A stretch of 64,000 bases of DNA from Triatoma infestans (taxonomy: Eukaryota; Arthropoda; Insecta; Hemiptera; Reduviidae): assembly GCA_011037195.1 (NCBI GenBank), contig JAAEAF010003173.1, positions 1 through 64,000 of the forward strand. The letters are read 5' to 3'. This document shows positions 24,081-35,900 of this stretch, one piece after another. The translations under genes and the position numbers were made by a program. The notes beneath the pieces were generated by a model, which did not search any database, was not told where the DNA came from, and saw only the letters and a program-made list of their open reading frames with translations. Numbering within the stretch: the stretch's first letter is position 1; each line of letters opens with the position of its first letter.

Positions 24081-25348
24081 TTATACAGGCATTAATGAAT
24101 GCTGTGGAATTCTGTTATGTATATAACAGTTCTCAGAAACCAATATTTGTATTAATTTAGCAACAACTTTAATATTTACACTATTTCCCAAAAGTCTGTA
24201 TTTCTGCTTCAATGTTACACACTTAGGAAATGAAAACGAATCAGGGAAGCAAAGTAAGTTTGATACTTCTCTAGCTGTGAAAAATCTTAATCTTAATGTT
24301 CGCAATAATTTCAACTTTTCTTCGCTGTTGTTTAATGGAATTTCCTTCTCTTTTTTGTAAGTTTGTTGGACAATATGATCCTCAAAAGGGCAATACACAG
24401 AACCAGTACCTTCTATATAGTGTGTATATCCCCGTGTAAAGCAGCAGGAATTCTTACTTTTTTTGGAAACAATATCTAGGACCCATGCCCTTTTTAACAG
24501 CACCTTATCACTCAACAGATAGGTTCCATATTGGTCGGAACAATCAGATATTTCTAATAAATCGCCAATACAAGGTGTATTCATGTCTATTTGTTCACGT
24601 AATCGTTGCACCTAGAAATTTTACTAATTTACAAAAATGTACACTTTATGGAATCTCAATAAATGGAAAATATACCTACATTCATATCTTCCGGAAATGG
24701 TAACGGTTTTCTTTTAGCCAGCAAATAATAACGTAGCCTTGAATTCGGAAAACCAAAATCTTTCGGTGTTAAAAGAAATTCTTTGTAATGAAATCCTGAT
24801 TTTTCTAGGTTAGTAATAAGTGAATGACGTGCTTTTGATTCTTGAAATCCTTCTACATTTTCTAATAATATATATTTCAACTTTTCACTCAGGTTTGGAA
24901 TTAAATTTATAAAGTGCAACAATGCTGCACATCTTTCATCTTCAACATCCATCTTTTTGCCTAGTCTACAAATTGATGTTAAGTTAAAAGGTGTAAAAGA
25001 AAATATAAAATTAAACGGAATAATTTCTTACTTGCCTTGTAAAAGGTTGACAAGGGGGGCTCATTAAAATTAGATTTATTTCTCTTGCGTTAATATAATC
25101 TGCAGAAATTGCCTGTATATTATTTTGGCAAAGATTTGTTTTTGGAAAATTATGAGCATATACTTTATTAGCAATAGTATTAATGTCTATTGCTTCAATA
25201 ACAATAGCTGGTACTTTACTCTCTAGAAAATACATTACATCTTTTAAGAAATCCTATGTAAACTTAAATAAATAAAATATTGTAATAACTAACCTTCCAA
25301 TGCAAAATGCATTCCTCCAATACCACTAAATAATTCTAAAACATTCAT
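24081..25348 (-). CDS. TRDMT1: tRNA (cytosine-5-)-methyltransferase TRDMT1/Dnmt2
   Basis: Transfers a methyl group from S-adenosylmethionine to C38 of tRNA-Asp and a few other tRNAs. Four exons in transcript order: 25348-25294, 25240-25036, 24965-24680, 24611-24081. Joined, they give 1077 nt and 358 aa, within the family range. Motif I is MNVLELFSGIGGMHFALE (SAM binding). Motif IV is SPPCQPFTR with the catalytic Cys, followed by LG. Motif VI is LLENVEGF. The family-specific CFT occurs in SCCFTRGYTHYIEGTGS, and motifs IX-X appear as YRLLGNSVNIKVVAKLI. Intron 2 uses a GC donor (AAG|GCAAGT), the only choice that keeps frame and gives FTRLG. The start ATG is head to head with MED31. TAA is followed at once by ATAAA, so an AATAAA overlaps the stop. 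Confidence 0.95.
24966..25035 (-). other. GC-AG intron of TRDMT1
   Basis: The donor is AAG|GCAAGTAAG and the acceptor is AATTTGTAG. A GT donor four bases further on (CAA|GTAAG) leaves the wrong phase for the next exon. With the GC donor, Arg is split AG|A and the protein reads FTRLGKKMDVEDER, as in the family (FTRIG). The extended match to the U1 consensus is typical of GC donors. Confidence 0.8.
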
Positions 25349-25691
25349 AATGGCTAAAACGATTCTTTAGATCCACCGAGCGTAGCTTAAATATAAAAAC
25401 ATGTTTAGCGAAAATATTTCCAACCAACTGCAACATTAAGTGGTCCAACATGTTATAACAGCCAATTTGTCCAATAACAATAACAGGCAGTAAGGTTATA
25501 TTCAATTTTTTCAAATCTTATATTGCAGTTCAGTTTGAGTGCTTTCTTTTGAGCTTATGCGTTGTAAGTAACATAGAATCATTTCAATGAGTGAAAGATC
25601 ATAGTCATATAAATTTGCAACGAAATTGCATGTAATTTTTCTATACTGGCAGTTGATTGTTGATTTTTGACAACAAAAAGCAGCGGTTGCA
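25349..25691. promoter_or_regulatory. shared promoter region of TRDMT1 and MED31
   Basis: 343 bp between two divergent start codons. It must hold both 5' UTRs and a promoter for each gene. No clear TATA box in the expected position was seen, in keeping with housekeeping genes. Assignment is by position only. Confidence 0.55.
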
Positions 25692-26099
25692 ATGTCAGAT
25701 TCGTCTGAGGATCGTATAAGATTCCAAGTTGAATTAGAGTTTGTCCAATGCTTAGGAAACCCTAATTATCTAAACTTTTTGGCTCAACGTGGTTACTTTA
25801 AAGACCAAACTTTTATTAACTACCTTAAATATTTGCTTTATTGGAAAGAACCTCAGTATGCTCATTGTTTGAAATATCCAATGTGTTTATACTTTTTGGA
25901 TCAATTACAGTATGAACATTTTCGTAAAGAGTTAGCAAATGCCCAGTGCACAAAGTTTATTGATGATCAGCAAGTATTACTTTGGCAACATTACACCAGA
26001 CGTAGAACGAAACTACTTCATGAACAAGCAGAAGCTTGCGCCAACAACATCAATAGGCATCAGCAAACAAACGGCCAGGCAAATCCTTCACAGACCTAG
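25692..26099 (+). CDS. MED31: Mediator of RNA polymerase II transcription subunit 31
   Basis: Subunit of the Mediator middle module, which links activators to RNA polymerase II in the nucleus. Single exon, 135 aa, close to the usual size of about 130. The conserved core spans nearly the whole protein: RFQVELEFVQCLGNPNYLNF, LAQRGYFKDQTFINYLKYLL, YWKEPQYAHCLKYPMCL, LQYEHFRKELANAQCTKFID, then QQVLLWQHYTRRR. The start ATG is preceded by GCAATG within a purine-containing context and is the first Met before the core. The C-terminal tail is Gln/Asn-rich and not conserved. Its divergent neighbour is TRDMT1. An intronless MED31 could suggest a retrocopy, but the intact frame and the paired promoter argue for the functional gene. 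Confidence 0.97.
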   Translation: MSDSSEDRIRFQVELEFVQCLGNPNYLNFLAQRGYFKDQTFINYLKYLLYWKEPQYAHCLKYPMCLYFLDQLQYEHFRKELANAQCTKFIDDQQVLLWQHYTRRRTKLLHEQAEACANNINRHQQTNGQANPSQT

Positions 26100-26203
26100 A
26101 TATATTTATTATAGTTTTAAGATCTTGTGAAAAGTGTACGAAGTAGTGTGATAAGGTGAACATTGTGAACTCCATTTTTCATTGTAGATGATTTCTTTTT
26201 TTA

Positions 26204-26209
26204 AATAAA
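26204..26209 (+). terminator. MED31 poly(A) signal
   Basis: AATAAA about 105 bp after the MED31 stop, in the right orientation and at a plausible distance. Cleavage would fall near 26,220-26,235. Confidence 0.6.
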
Positions 26210-26235
26210 CTTGAAGTAAATAAGAAGATTTGGAC

Positions 26236-28560
26236 GTAAGCATATCTACTTTTATATTTATTTTCCATAAACATATTTCATTGTTCAATAAATATAATAT
26301 TCTACTGTTATATCTAATTTATTGAAGGATTATTTACCAACTTTTATTTTTTTATGTTAAAGGTTATTCGTTTATCCAATGAAATATGATAATAATTATG
26401 CGTACGGAGCAAAAAGAATAAAATTGAAGAAGTGCGATTTTATGAAGCTCTTCTTTTTTCCGACTTTACCTCGATAATTACGCCAACTGGGGTCCTTAAC
26501 TTGATATACTAACTAAATATATAGACTTTTTAGTTTCGTGATTGGTAAAAAAAATTGATAAACTTAATAAAAATAATGATAAAATCAAGAATTTGCCAAT
26601 TCATAGTATTTTTTTTAAGGCACTTAAACTGATAACTAGTCTAGCCTAGTTTTGGTAATGGATGTCAACATTATTATTTATATTGATTCTAAAACTATTT
26701 TAATAATCAGTTTAATTAAGTTTTGCAAAATAACTGTTAATTTCACACATATTTGATTTTCTAAAAAGAGATTTATATGATTATTATCTTTTGGGAGTCT
26801 CAGAATATTCTATGCAAGCTTTAGTAATCAACAATGGGAGAAAAAATTGTTTATTACAAGTTACATAATTGTTCTTTAAGGTTTATTTAATATTACTTTC
26901 ATAGTCATTTGGTAATCCAAGAACTATATACCAGCAGATAACAATGCTAGCAGCGGGGATTATGGACAATAAAATATCGCTTGAAGGTCTTAGCAGTCTC
27001 TTTCATTATTCAAATTTATGAAAGGTTCACTTAACAATACAAGAGAACCTAAATTATCACTGGAAATAATGAAATAAAAATAGTCATATTTATTCACAAA
27101 TCGTATAGAAGATACAACATAAAACAATCATTCTATTTTTTAAAAGTTGTGAACAATAACTAAATATACATATATGTTTTTTTTTTTTTTGGAAGTTTAA
27201 GTGTATTTCTAAATGCGTAATGATTTAATTTATATAATTTTTTATTGCAAAAAGGCTATGTTTATTTATGGTTGAACAAGGAATAATTTCATACAGAAAA
27301 AAAATACGAATATTTCTCATAGAACTATCATTTTTCTATTGCAAGCGATATCCATTTGAATGAAAGGTGTTCTAAATTTTTGTATTCATTTTTAATAGAG
27401 GTAAATGCTGCACATTCTTTGTAAAGCTTTTTCAATAATCCAAGATTATCCTAGATGCTCTTACTTCTTTGTTGACTTCTTGTTCTAAAGATAAAGAATG
27501 GAATTGAAAGTGAAAGAGGCAATAATAAAGTAGTTTCCTTTATTGAAACAAATAAATCAAATTTAATCTAAAAAGAACTCTCATTGAGAAAAACATTGCA
27601 ACAATACAAATAATAAACTGCTCCAAGACAAATTAGAAGGACTTGCATAGGTACCTGCGCAATGAGTAATAAGCAATAAAAAAAATGAGAGAAGCTGACA
27701 ATAAATGACAAACAATATCCATGTACATAAGATGTATTATTACGTGCAATTCTTGCACAGTTAGTGGAATAGTTATAATTAGTGGAAAAAATACTGTTAT
27801 TTTAAGTTTTAATTTGTTAGTTTTGGTTGGTTAAAAATAAAAAGTTATTTAATACAAAATCTTTCATAGAATATAAGTATTGGTTTCTGCCAAAAAATTA
27901 TTTTCAAAATGAATCCTTTGTGTTTACAAAAATTTACTTCAGACAGACATCAAAGAGGTTTAATCGCGAAGAGTATTTATTAATTTCACTAAATATTTTT
28001 CTAATTATGGTTGTCATTTGAAATGCCTTATTTAATCTAACCTCAGAAACCCTTTACTTTCCCCGTATGTGTTTTAGATTTGTATTGAAATAGGAAACTG
28101 AAATCTGTACATCTAAGTAGTAGTGGTCTACAAAAGTAGAAATATTGTGTATATGATGAGCTAGAGAAGTGTATATGAATCGGCCTCTAGGTACGCCGAT
28201 TCCAAATAGTTGCCAGATTATCTCTACCTCTGCGGCGTTTGGTATATGAGTGTTAGGATAGGGCCCGCTCTAGGGGCGGGCAACCCGACATTTGGGAAAA
28301 ATATTTTTTGTGTTAAATTCTCAAATTTCACTAATCGATTTTTTGTTCGCTAAAAATTTATATTGCGTAGCGTATTTATATTGTTTATGTCTTAAAGATA
28401 AAAATATTTACACTATTATTGAAAAATTATGGCACAATTTGTAAAGGATGATGCTTGAACTTGCATATTATACTTCTCTGAACAGAATAGCTTTAGTGCG
28501 CAAACAGAATGCTGCTTCAGCTTGTGTTTGAACATACATAGATTTGCTTATATATATGTA
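26236..28560. other. AT-rich intergenic DNA
   Basis: No coding exon, RNA gene or transposon was recognised. A short GC-rich patch at 28,178-28,310 (with GATAGGGCCCGCTCTAGGGG) stands out from the surroundings and is unidentified. Confidence 0.6.
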
Positions 28561-28570
28561 TATACATAAA

Positions 28571-29640
28571 CACTGCTGGTAAAAATTTGGACCACCTAGA
28601 ATAAAAATGTATTATATTTATTTTTGTTAATTTAATGATCTGTTATGATTGAAAAAAAATGTCAGTAATTCAAAAATGTTATATTTAATCTATATACAAT
28701 AATATAAGCGATAACAAATTCATTACAAAGTGTAAATCTTTCCCAAAAATAAATTTCGACTAAACGGCTTTTTAATCAAAGGACCACCTCTCCGCTTAAT
28801 TACTTCTCTTATAATTCTAGGCATTCTCTCAATCAATTTATTGATTGTTTCGAATTCAATATTACTCCACTCACTGTACAGTATCTGCCACAGAACATCT
28901 GTAGAATTAGGGCACTTGATACGAACTTTTCCATCTAGCTCATCCCACAAAAGTTCAATTGGATTCAAGACCGGGGATTGCGAGGTATGGACATATTTCT
29001 CATCGTCTTTTTCCTTATGGTATTGTCTACATAATTTGGAACTATGTTTAAGGTCACTGTCCTGTTGCAAAATGATTTTTTTCCCAATCAATCGCTAATC
29101 GCAGGGTAAGACATGATTTTCTTTTTTTATTATCCCGTCAATACGAACGAGATCACCTATTCCATTGCCTGAAAAACATCCCCAAACCATGACCGAGCCC
29201 CCTCCGTGCATAACGGTGGGTATTATGTACGCATTGTGGATATAGTTTTTCTGAGCTGAAAGGTTCCTCCAACCTTTCACTGTGAAGTCTTTGTATTTCA
29301 AGCCCATTCTGAACGTTTCTTCTTGTCTGCACCCTTTAATAATGGTTTCAGCGTTTCAACTCTTCATATTAAGTTTGCTTGACGAAGTCGCCTTTGAACA
29401 GTTGAGACAGAAATTAGTCTCGAACTTGTTTTAATAACTTCCCCTCGGATTTTTGGAGCTGTGAATCGTCTGTTTCTTTTACTTCATAAAATAATGAACT
29501 TATCCTCACCTGTGGTTGTTGATTTTGGTCTCCCGAAGCGGTGTAAATCTTCATGATCACCATATGTTTTTTAAACCGTTTGATAGTACGGTGAACCCAT
29601 TTTTTGACATTTTAACTTCAGACCTTATTTTTCGTTCTGT
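28571..29640 (-). mobile_element. Tc1/mariner transposon, 5'-truncated, inactive
   Basis: The left end begins CACTGCTGGTAAAAATTTGG ACCACC, a Tc1-type terminal repeat at the element's 3' end; no matching repeat is found at the other end. Minus-strand frames give the DNA-binding half (near 29.45-29.6 kb: RFGRPKSTT-like, RNRRFTAPKIRG) and the catalytic half: HGGGSVMVWGCFSGNGIGD, then LQQDSDLKHSSKLC (second catalytic Asp), then SPVLNPIELLWDELDGKV. The last Glu of the DD34E triad is present in LWDELD. Frameshifts at about 29.1 and 29.3 kb break it into at least three pieces, so no transposase can be made. Confidence 0.85.
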
Positions 29641-29999
29641 TTCCCTATTTTATGTAAAGTTCAAATGGCAATTTTGGAAGTAACACTCAGTTCTTTAATT
29701 CATTCAGTCCATTTTGTATTTATTCAAAAGAGGAAAAATCAACGTTGCAAAGATGTACTCGTAAACCGTGAAGATATACTCGTAAACGCAAAAAGATACT
29801 TATACTTGTAAGCCGTGACGCTCAAGGAGTGAAGTAATCCCAATTAAATAAAATAGAATAAAAAGTGAGTAAATAGTGATTTGTTGACAGACAATACAAA
29901 GTCCTAATCTATAAACAGAATCAATAATTTGAAAGAAATTATTCTCTGTGATTACTAAGAAATCCAAGAGGTAAATTATTTCTTAAAGAGCAAAGTGAA

Positions 30000-30540
30000 T
30001 ATTATGTTAGATTGGATAGGGGAGGGCCACGCCTCATTTCACTGCGACCTTCATTCAGAGGTCTATTGCGGATCCCCTGGGTATGATATCCTTCAGCCCT
30101 GGGCTTGACATCCATCAGGCCTAGCAAAGCCTGATTGTGGCTCCGTCATAGCTCGTGGCTTCGGAATTGCTAGTCCCCAGTTGAAGAAACCTTGTCTTTG
30201 CCAAGCCGACACACACACCAAAGGATGTTTGCTGGGGTTTCCTCCTCGGCCCTGCAGAAATAATGCATAACGCGTTGTCTGCTAGTAGTGAATGGTGTAC
30301 GTGCCTATTCAGCCTCCTGGAATGGCATGTTAGGAGACCCATTATTATCTCTATATCTCTTCGACTATGGATCAGTAGATCCCTGGTAAATGTAGGTAAA
30401 TAACTTAACAAAGAATTTAGCTTGCCTCTGCCCTGGCGTTCTTTCCCACCATCGCAGATGCTAGCCTTCTATCCATTCCTTGATAGAAGCGTGAATGAGG
30501 CTCCTGGACAACCGCAAAAGGGCTCCGGGCGTATAAAGGT
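30000..30540 (-). pseudogene. LINE 3' end (RNase H / Cys-His tail), 5'-truncated
   Basis: The minus frame reads SRRDIEIIMGLLTCHSRRLN, HVHHSLLADNALC, then VGLAKTRFLQLG. This is the region just after RNase H in I/R1-type LINEs (normally LTGH-x-LN-x-H with a Cys-His knuckle). A frameshift in the knuckle spoils the second half. Sequence differs from the elements at 12-17 kb and 37.8 kb, so it is a separate family. Confidence 0.7.
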
Positions 30541-30689
30541 ATCCTTCGAGATATATTATGTTAATAAAATATTTATTTTAAAAGGTGCCATTTAAATGGA
30601 GAAGGTATTATGCATAAATCACGTTACTGGAAAATGCTTATTGCAATGTAACTATATTGTTCTTTAAAGAATTTTAGTAAATAACTAAA

Positions 30690-30800
30690 TATTTTAACTG
30701 ATCCCAAACTTCTGATCGGTAGTGTATATATATATAAAGGGCAGCAATTTGTCTTTTTGTCCGAGGCGACGTAACCGCTAGAACGAGCGCTACAACTAGC
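30690..30800. repeat. Tc1-like end plus conserved flank, copy A
   Basis: AACTGATCCCAAACTTCTGA then TCGGTAGTGTA looks like an outward Tc1/mariner terminal repeat. It is followed by TTTGTCTTTTTGTCCGAGGC and GACGTAACCGCTAGAACGAG. The same two parts, in the same order, recur at 33,955-34,060. Confidence 0.6.
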
Positions 30801-30934
30801 CGTAGAAGTGCAAAGGCTTAACTTTGCAAACAACATCAGTTGACTAAAAACCAGTTAATTAATTCAATTTGCCCGAATTTACTTTTTGGGTTGTATAGAC
30901 GGTAAAATCTGGCAAACCATTTTTTACCAGATTT

Positions 30935-31340
30935 GCTGAATGTTTTTTTTTTTTACTTTTTCGTGATTTTCTCGAAATTGGCTGCAAAGATTTTCTTTTA
31001 ACGTTGAATACTATCTACACATAAATTCTTAACACTTTTATTTGCCACATTTTTCTGGGGCAACAATAGCAATATGCTTTTCTCTAAAGTACCAATAAAA
31101 TAACTGATGACCGACCAAGTCCCGAAGAAAAACTTTTGAGACAAACAAATGATGCGAAAAATAAGATTCAAATAAAGGTTGTACAACAAAAAAATTATGT
31201 TCCTAATCAAAATGATGCTCTGTTGACAAAGTCTGCATTTTCCCTCATAGTCTAGATTTGACATCCCTAAATTTATTTAGTCTATTGCCGCGATTTAAGA
31301 AAAAGAAATCTGGTATAAAACAATCACCCTTCATTCCTTT
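30935..31340 (-). repeat. hairpin-ended dispersed repeat, fragments
   Basis: Around 30,950-31,060 lies one internal unit (ACTTTTTCGTGATTTTCTCG, then GGCTGCAAAGATTTTCTTTT) like those at 58.92 and 59.23 kb. At 31,308 a degraded start, AATCTGGTATAAAACAATCA, lies in the opposite orientation. Confidence 0.5.
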
Positions 31341-31852
31341 ATTGTATAATTCATTTGCAAATAAACAGTTAGTGGACATGTATTACCGATAAATAAAGGA
31401 GGTGAGGATTATAGTAGTTACCTAAATAAGATAAGATTGCATTGTATGATAGCAAGCTCTCTGTCAATCCAGTAGCAATGCTTGTGACGGCAATTTGCAG
31501 GACAATTTAAGTCATAAGATAGAACACCCTTCACAATTATTTGGAAGAATATTTTGAATCGGTATTAAATATAATAAATACATGTTACTTAATAAGAGAG
31601 AAAATAACTTAATTACTTTTGGAGTCACAATTAGCCCCCTTTAACAAATAGTTGAATCATTAATAAATGACATAAAAAAAAGATAGAGCTAAGGAAAAAA
31701 TACAAATTTTTTTTTTTTTCTAACTGCTTTAAGAATGTAATTGTTGTAGATGAAGTTTATACTAATAAATTAGGACTATTCTTATAAAACAATAAAAAAA
31801 AAAACAAAAACAAATTTTACCTTTTAGTTGAAATAAAAAAAGAAAAATAGTT

Positions 31853-32484
31853 AAAAACGAATAAAGTTAACGTTTCTGAATTAACCGCCAGGTAACAGCA
31901 CTTACTTAAACTAGAATTTGTAGTAGTTCAAATAATTGCCGCTAGAAAGCATAAGCTTGTAGATATACAGAATTGTAGTTCCAAAATTTGGTACCCGATC
32001 GCAGCGCCATCCTTTGATGTAACAAATTTTTTCATAGTATAATAAAATGCGTGTTTCTGAAGAAAAACGAATAAAATTAAATAACGTTTCTGAATTAACC
32101 GCCAGGTAGCAGCACTTACTTAAACTAGAATTTGTAGTAGTTCAAATAATTGCCGCTAGAAAGCATAAGCTTGTAGATATTCAGAATTGTAGTTCCAAAA
32201 TTTGCTACCCGATCGCAGCGCCATCCTTTGATGTAACAAATTTTTCCATAGTATAAAATGCGTGTTTCTGAAGAAAAACGAATAAAATTAACTAACGTTT
32301 CTGAATTAACCGCCAGGTAACAGCACTTACTTAATCTAGAATTTGTAGTAGTTCAAATAATTGCCGCTAGAAAGCATAAGCTTCTAGATATTCAGAATTG
32401 TAGTTCCAAAATTTGCTACCCGATCGCAGCGCCATCCTTTGATGTAACAAATTTTTCCATAGTATAAAATGCGTGTTTCTGAAG
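31853..32484. repeat. tandem repeat, three units of about 210 bp
   Basis: Units 31853-32062, 32063-32273 and 32274-32484 each start AAAAACGAATAAA and contain AACGTTTCTGAATTAACCGC, AATTGCCGCTAGAAAGCATA and GATCGCAGCGCCATCCTTTG. They differ by only a few substitutions and a few indels, so the array is young. It ends exactly where a truncated SINE head starts (32485). Upstream, 31,341-31,852 is AT-rich with no recognised feature. Confidence 0.92.
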
Positions 32485-32520
32485 GGACGGGAAGTGGTTA
32501 GCGTAATGGACTCCCAAAAA
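32485..32520 (+). mobile_element. truncated SINE (family 1) head
   Basis: GGGAAGTGGTTAGCGTAATG GACTCCCA matches the first part (box A and anticodon-arm region) of the family 1 SINE heads at 19.2 and 52.68 kb, then stops before box B. Confidence 0.55.
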
Positions 32521-32667
32521 ATCTTTGGAAGTAGCGACACCTAGTGACAAACTATATAACCATAAATAAAATTGATTTCTCAGTAGGTGTTGTTATCTGG
32601 TGGCCATGTTTATAACTACAAATATACTAATTTTAATAAATTAGTTACTTTATTAATTAGAAAACAA

Positions 32668-32840
32668 AAAAATCTGGTATGAAACTCTCACACAAGTTTC
32701 TTTTACTCCAGTTTTCAAAATTGTAACGTCTAACTTTATAGTTAGTATACCAAATTTAATAAAATTCTTCGGTATTTTTATGGAGAAAATAAAAAACTGA
32801 AAAAATTAGTTAGACGTATAATTGAGAAAAAAAAACGTAC
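32668..32840 (+). repeat. hairpin-ended dispersed repeat, 5' part
   Basis: Begins AAATCTGGTATGAAACTCTC then ACACAAGTTTCTTTTACTCC, and continues with TTTATAGTTAGTATACCAAA, as in the copy at 40,843. Confidence 0.7.
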
Positions 32841-32999
32841 ACTTCATTTTTAAACTAGAAATAAATGAATATATTAATAAAATTCAAATATTTATTCATC
32901 TTATTTCTACATTATATTTCTTTCACAAGCTATTAAGATAATTCTTGGCATATTATTTGCCAAGATATTTTTCCATAAAAATGCTTGATATGATATTTT

Positions 33000-35900
33000 T
33001 CCCTCCTTTCTTTTTCAAGAGAGGGTTCAGATTTTTTACATTTGTTTTACAGCTAGAAGCTATAGAGGGCTGCGAATATTAATATTATCGTATGTAATAA
33101 CTTGGATACAATGTTAAAATATTTAAGACTATTAAAATGCTTTACAAAATAAAAATGTTCAAATAATACCTTTACAAACCAATGTATATCTTTCCCCCAA
33201 TGCCTCAGAGATAAAATAAAATAAGTGGTTTAACTTTTCTTTATTTTCTATATCTATTAAGTTAACAAAAACATAAGAACTGTGTGAAGGTAAATAAATA
33301 CCTATTTAACAACCCCCTTCTCAAACATTTATAGTAAGGGTAAAAATCCAAAATAAAGTGCATAATATTATCATTTTTGCCCTCCGCATAAGTAAAGCAA
33401 CTCTTTTAGGATCATATAAATGGGCTATTCCATTACAAAAAATCCTGGGTGGCAATCACTAGCTAGCCTAATTTAAGCTATCAATCTGGTTTCAATGATA
33501 TTGCTCTAATATTTACATATGAACTACCATTAGCCAAGGGACATATCAATCTATAGTGGATGTTATATGAAGAGTTGAGTACTTCTTTGATGTCGGTTTA
33601 GAGAAAGAATTTATAAGTTATTAGAGACTACGACCGCATGATGCGCCTTCCAGATGTCCTGCGCTCCTATAGAATAAAGCATTTCTCTCACAAGAGCCAC
33701 CCAATTAAAAGGAATGTCTGAACCATCCAAAAGCTTCGCAAGTCTTCTACAGCATATCTTCAAAGTTGAGCTGCTTTACATCGAAAAAATCTTCAGCCAA
33801 AATCTTATAGATGTATTAAAAATCTTGGTTTTCACTTGCCGTCATTCAACTTCCGCGAACGAAACTATTGGGGACTTGTCGGGGCAGATTTAAGAGCAAA
33901 GTTAAGAATATCAATTGGACACGATTGACTATAGTGAAGTAGTTCAAGGCCCAATTATTTAACTGATCTCAAACTTCTGACCAGTAGTGTTCTGATATAT
34001 TCTTAAGAGGCGGCGATTTGTCTTTTTGTCCGGGGCGACGTTACCGCTAGAGCGGGCGCTGGTTAGGATAATCAACTACAAGTGTTTCAGATACCTCAGA
34101 AAAGCCCAAATTCAAGAAAAGTATCTTCACTTCCTCAAAAATGTCTGCATATTAGCAACTTTCCATTAAATCAATCTTAAAAAATTTTCTGTTAGGATTT
34201 TTTTTTTATATTGTAATTAGGACTCTCTGATAACTGATATAATTAGTTTGAGTGACATTATTTTTAAGGGGGTCCACAATATCATTTATGTAACACCAGA
34301 ACCTTCCTAGCTGCGGTCCTACGTTTCTGAATTTACCACATTTGAACTCGCATAACTTGGTTTTGGATTACAATTGATATTATTTATCATTCTACGCTAT
34401 GAATAACTGAAATACTTCTGCAGCCGCACAAATCACATTTACATTTGAAGATACTGAAAGTTCCCCAATATGAACTTCGGGATAAATAAATTGAATTAGA
34501 TAAGTTATTTTCTGTTTACGCAATGTTTTGATTTTACCAATTTCCATTTTTTCTAAATTGTTAGGACTTCACTTCGTACAAAAATGAAAAGGAAATAAAA
34601 GTTAAGAAAAGAAAATAGTAATTTTTTTTTTAATTAATTTACAAAATTAAAATTTCGTTCAAATATGTAAATAAAAATCAACAAAGATATTTACATTAAT
34701 CAGAAAATTGTACAAAATAAATAAAAGTCACATATATTTACATAATTTATAAATAAGTTTTTTTTTTTAATTTATGGCTAATTATTAGAAAACACTCATA
34801 TTATCATATCACATTAAAACATACAGACTCAAATGATAACAAATTAATAGTTATGGCTAATATCTAAAGAAGAGAATCATATTTACACATGCTTAAATTT
34901 AAAAACCATGTAACTAAAAACAAAATCAATTTGTTGATGGTCAAAGCAAATTTGAAAATAATTTGTTTACTAACAAGTAAAAATAAGTGTTTTTTGTTTT
35001 GTATTTAAAATTCGTTGTTGGCTAGTCATTCTGGTGTTTTAAAACTTTTACATATTAATCTCAACGGTCAATAAAAAATATAACAGTTTTTTGTTTTCTT
35101 TTTTGTGTTAAAGACATAGCTGCTAACAAGTAAGAATAAGTACGTATAAACGATTGATTTAGATGTTTATCAAAATTTTTATACTTTTAATGAAGTTCTA
35201 AATGAAAAATAAATATTTAGAAATTTATACCAGACACTGGCGATTATTGAATGCAGAAAATTGTATTTAGATTTGTGCCTCAATCCATATCTGGGCAAAA
35301 GTTGCAAATACAGTTCACAGTCCATCACAGTTACTACTGATTAATTCTTCATTTCAATATAAGGCACCGCCCACCGACCATTAGCATTGGCTTTTTTCCT
35401 TTAATTCTGTTATTGCGTTGGTTATGTTATGTAAATGGTGCCAGACATGTTATATCTTGCACAGCAAAGCAAGCTTCAAAATGCTCCGCTCATATCTGTT
35501 TATTGGCAAAGAGGACATCAGTGTGATGCTGTTAGTTCCGAAGATAGCCACGACACATTAGAATTTTGAACAGCAATTCATTTTATTCCTGCCGCTCCAT
35601 TCATTTTGATCACTGCTTCAATGTTCATCATCGTTTTGCCTTTTTTCTGCATCAAACGCCCTAACATCCTTGTAAGAGAAGACAAATAAATGCTTCCAGC
35701 TACTCGTTGAGAGTATCTGTTTTTTCTAGCTGAATCTGTTCATTTCGGAAGCGTTTCATGGAATTAGCTTGACTATCACAAACTCGAAAAAAATTCGATG
35801 ATCAATTGAAATCTTTATTCATCTCCTGAAGCATTATATACACCATCTACTAAAAGTATTTCCTCTTGAATCTACCACCAATTCTAAAAATCAACAACTT

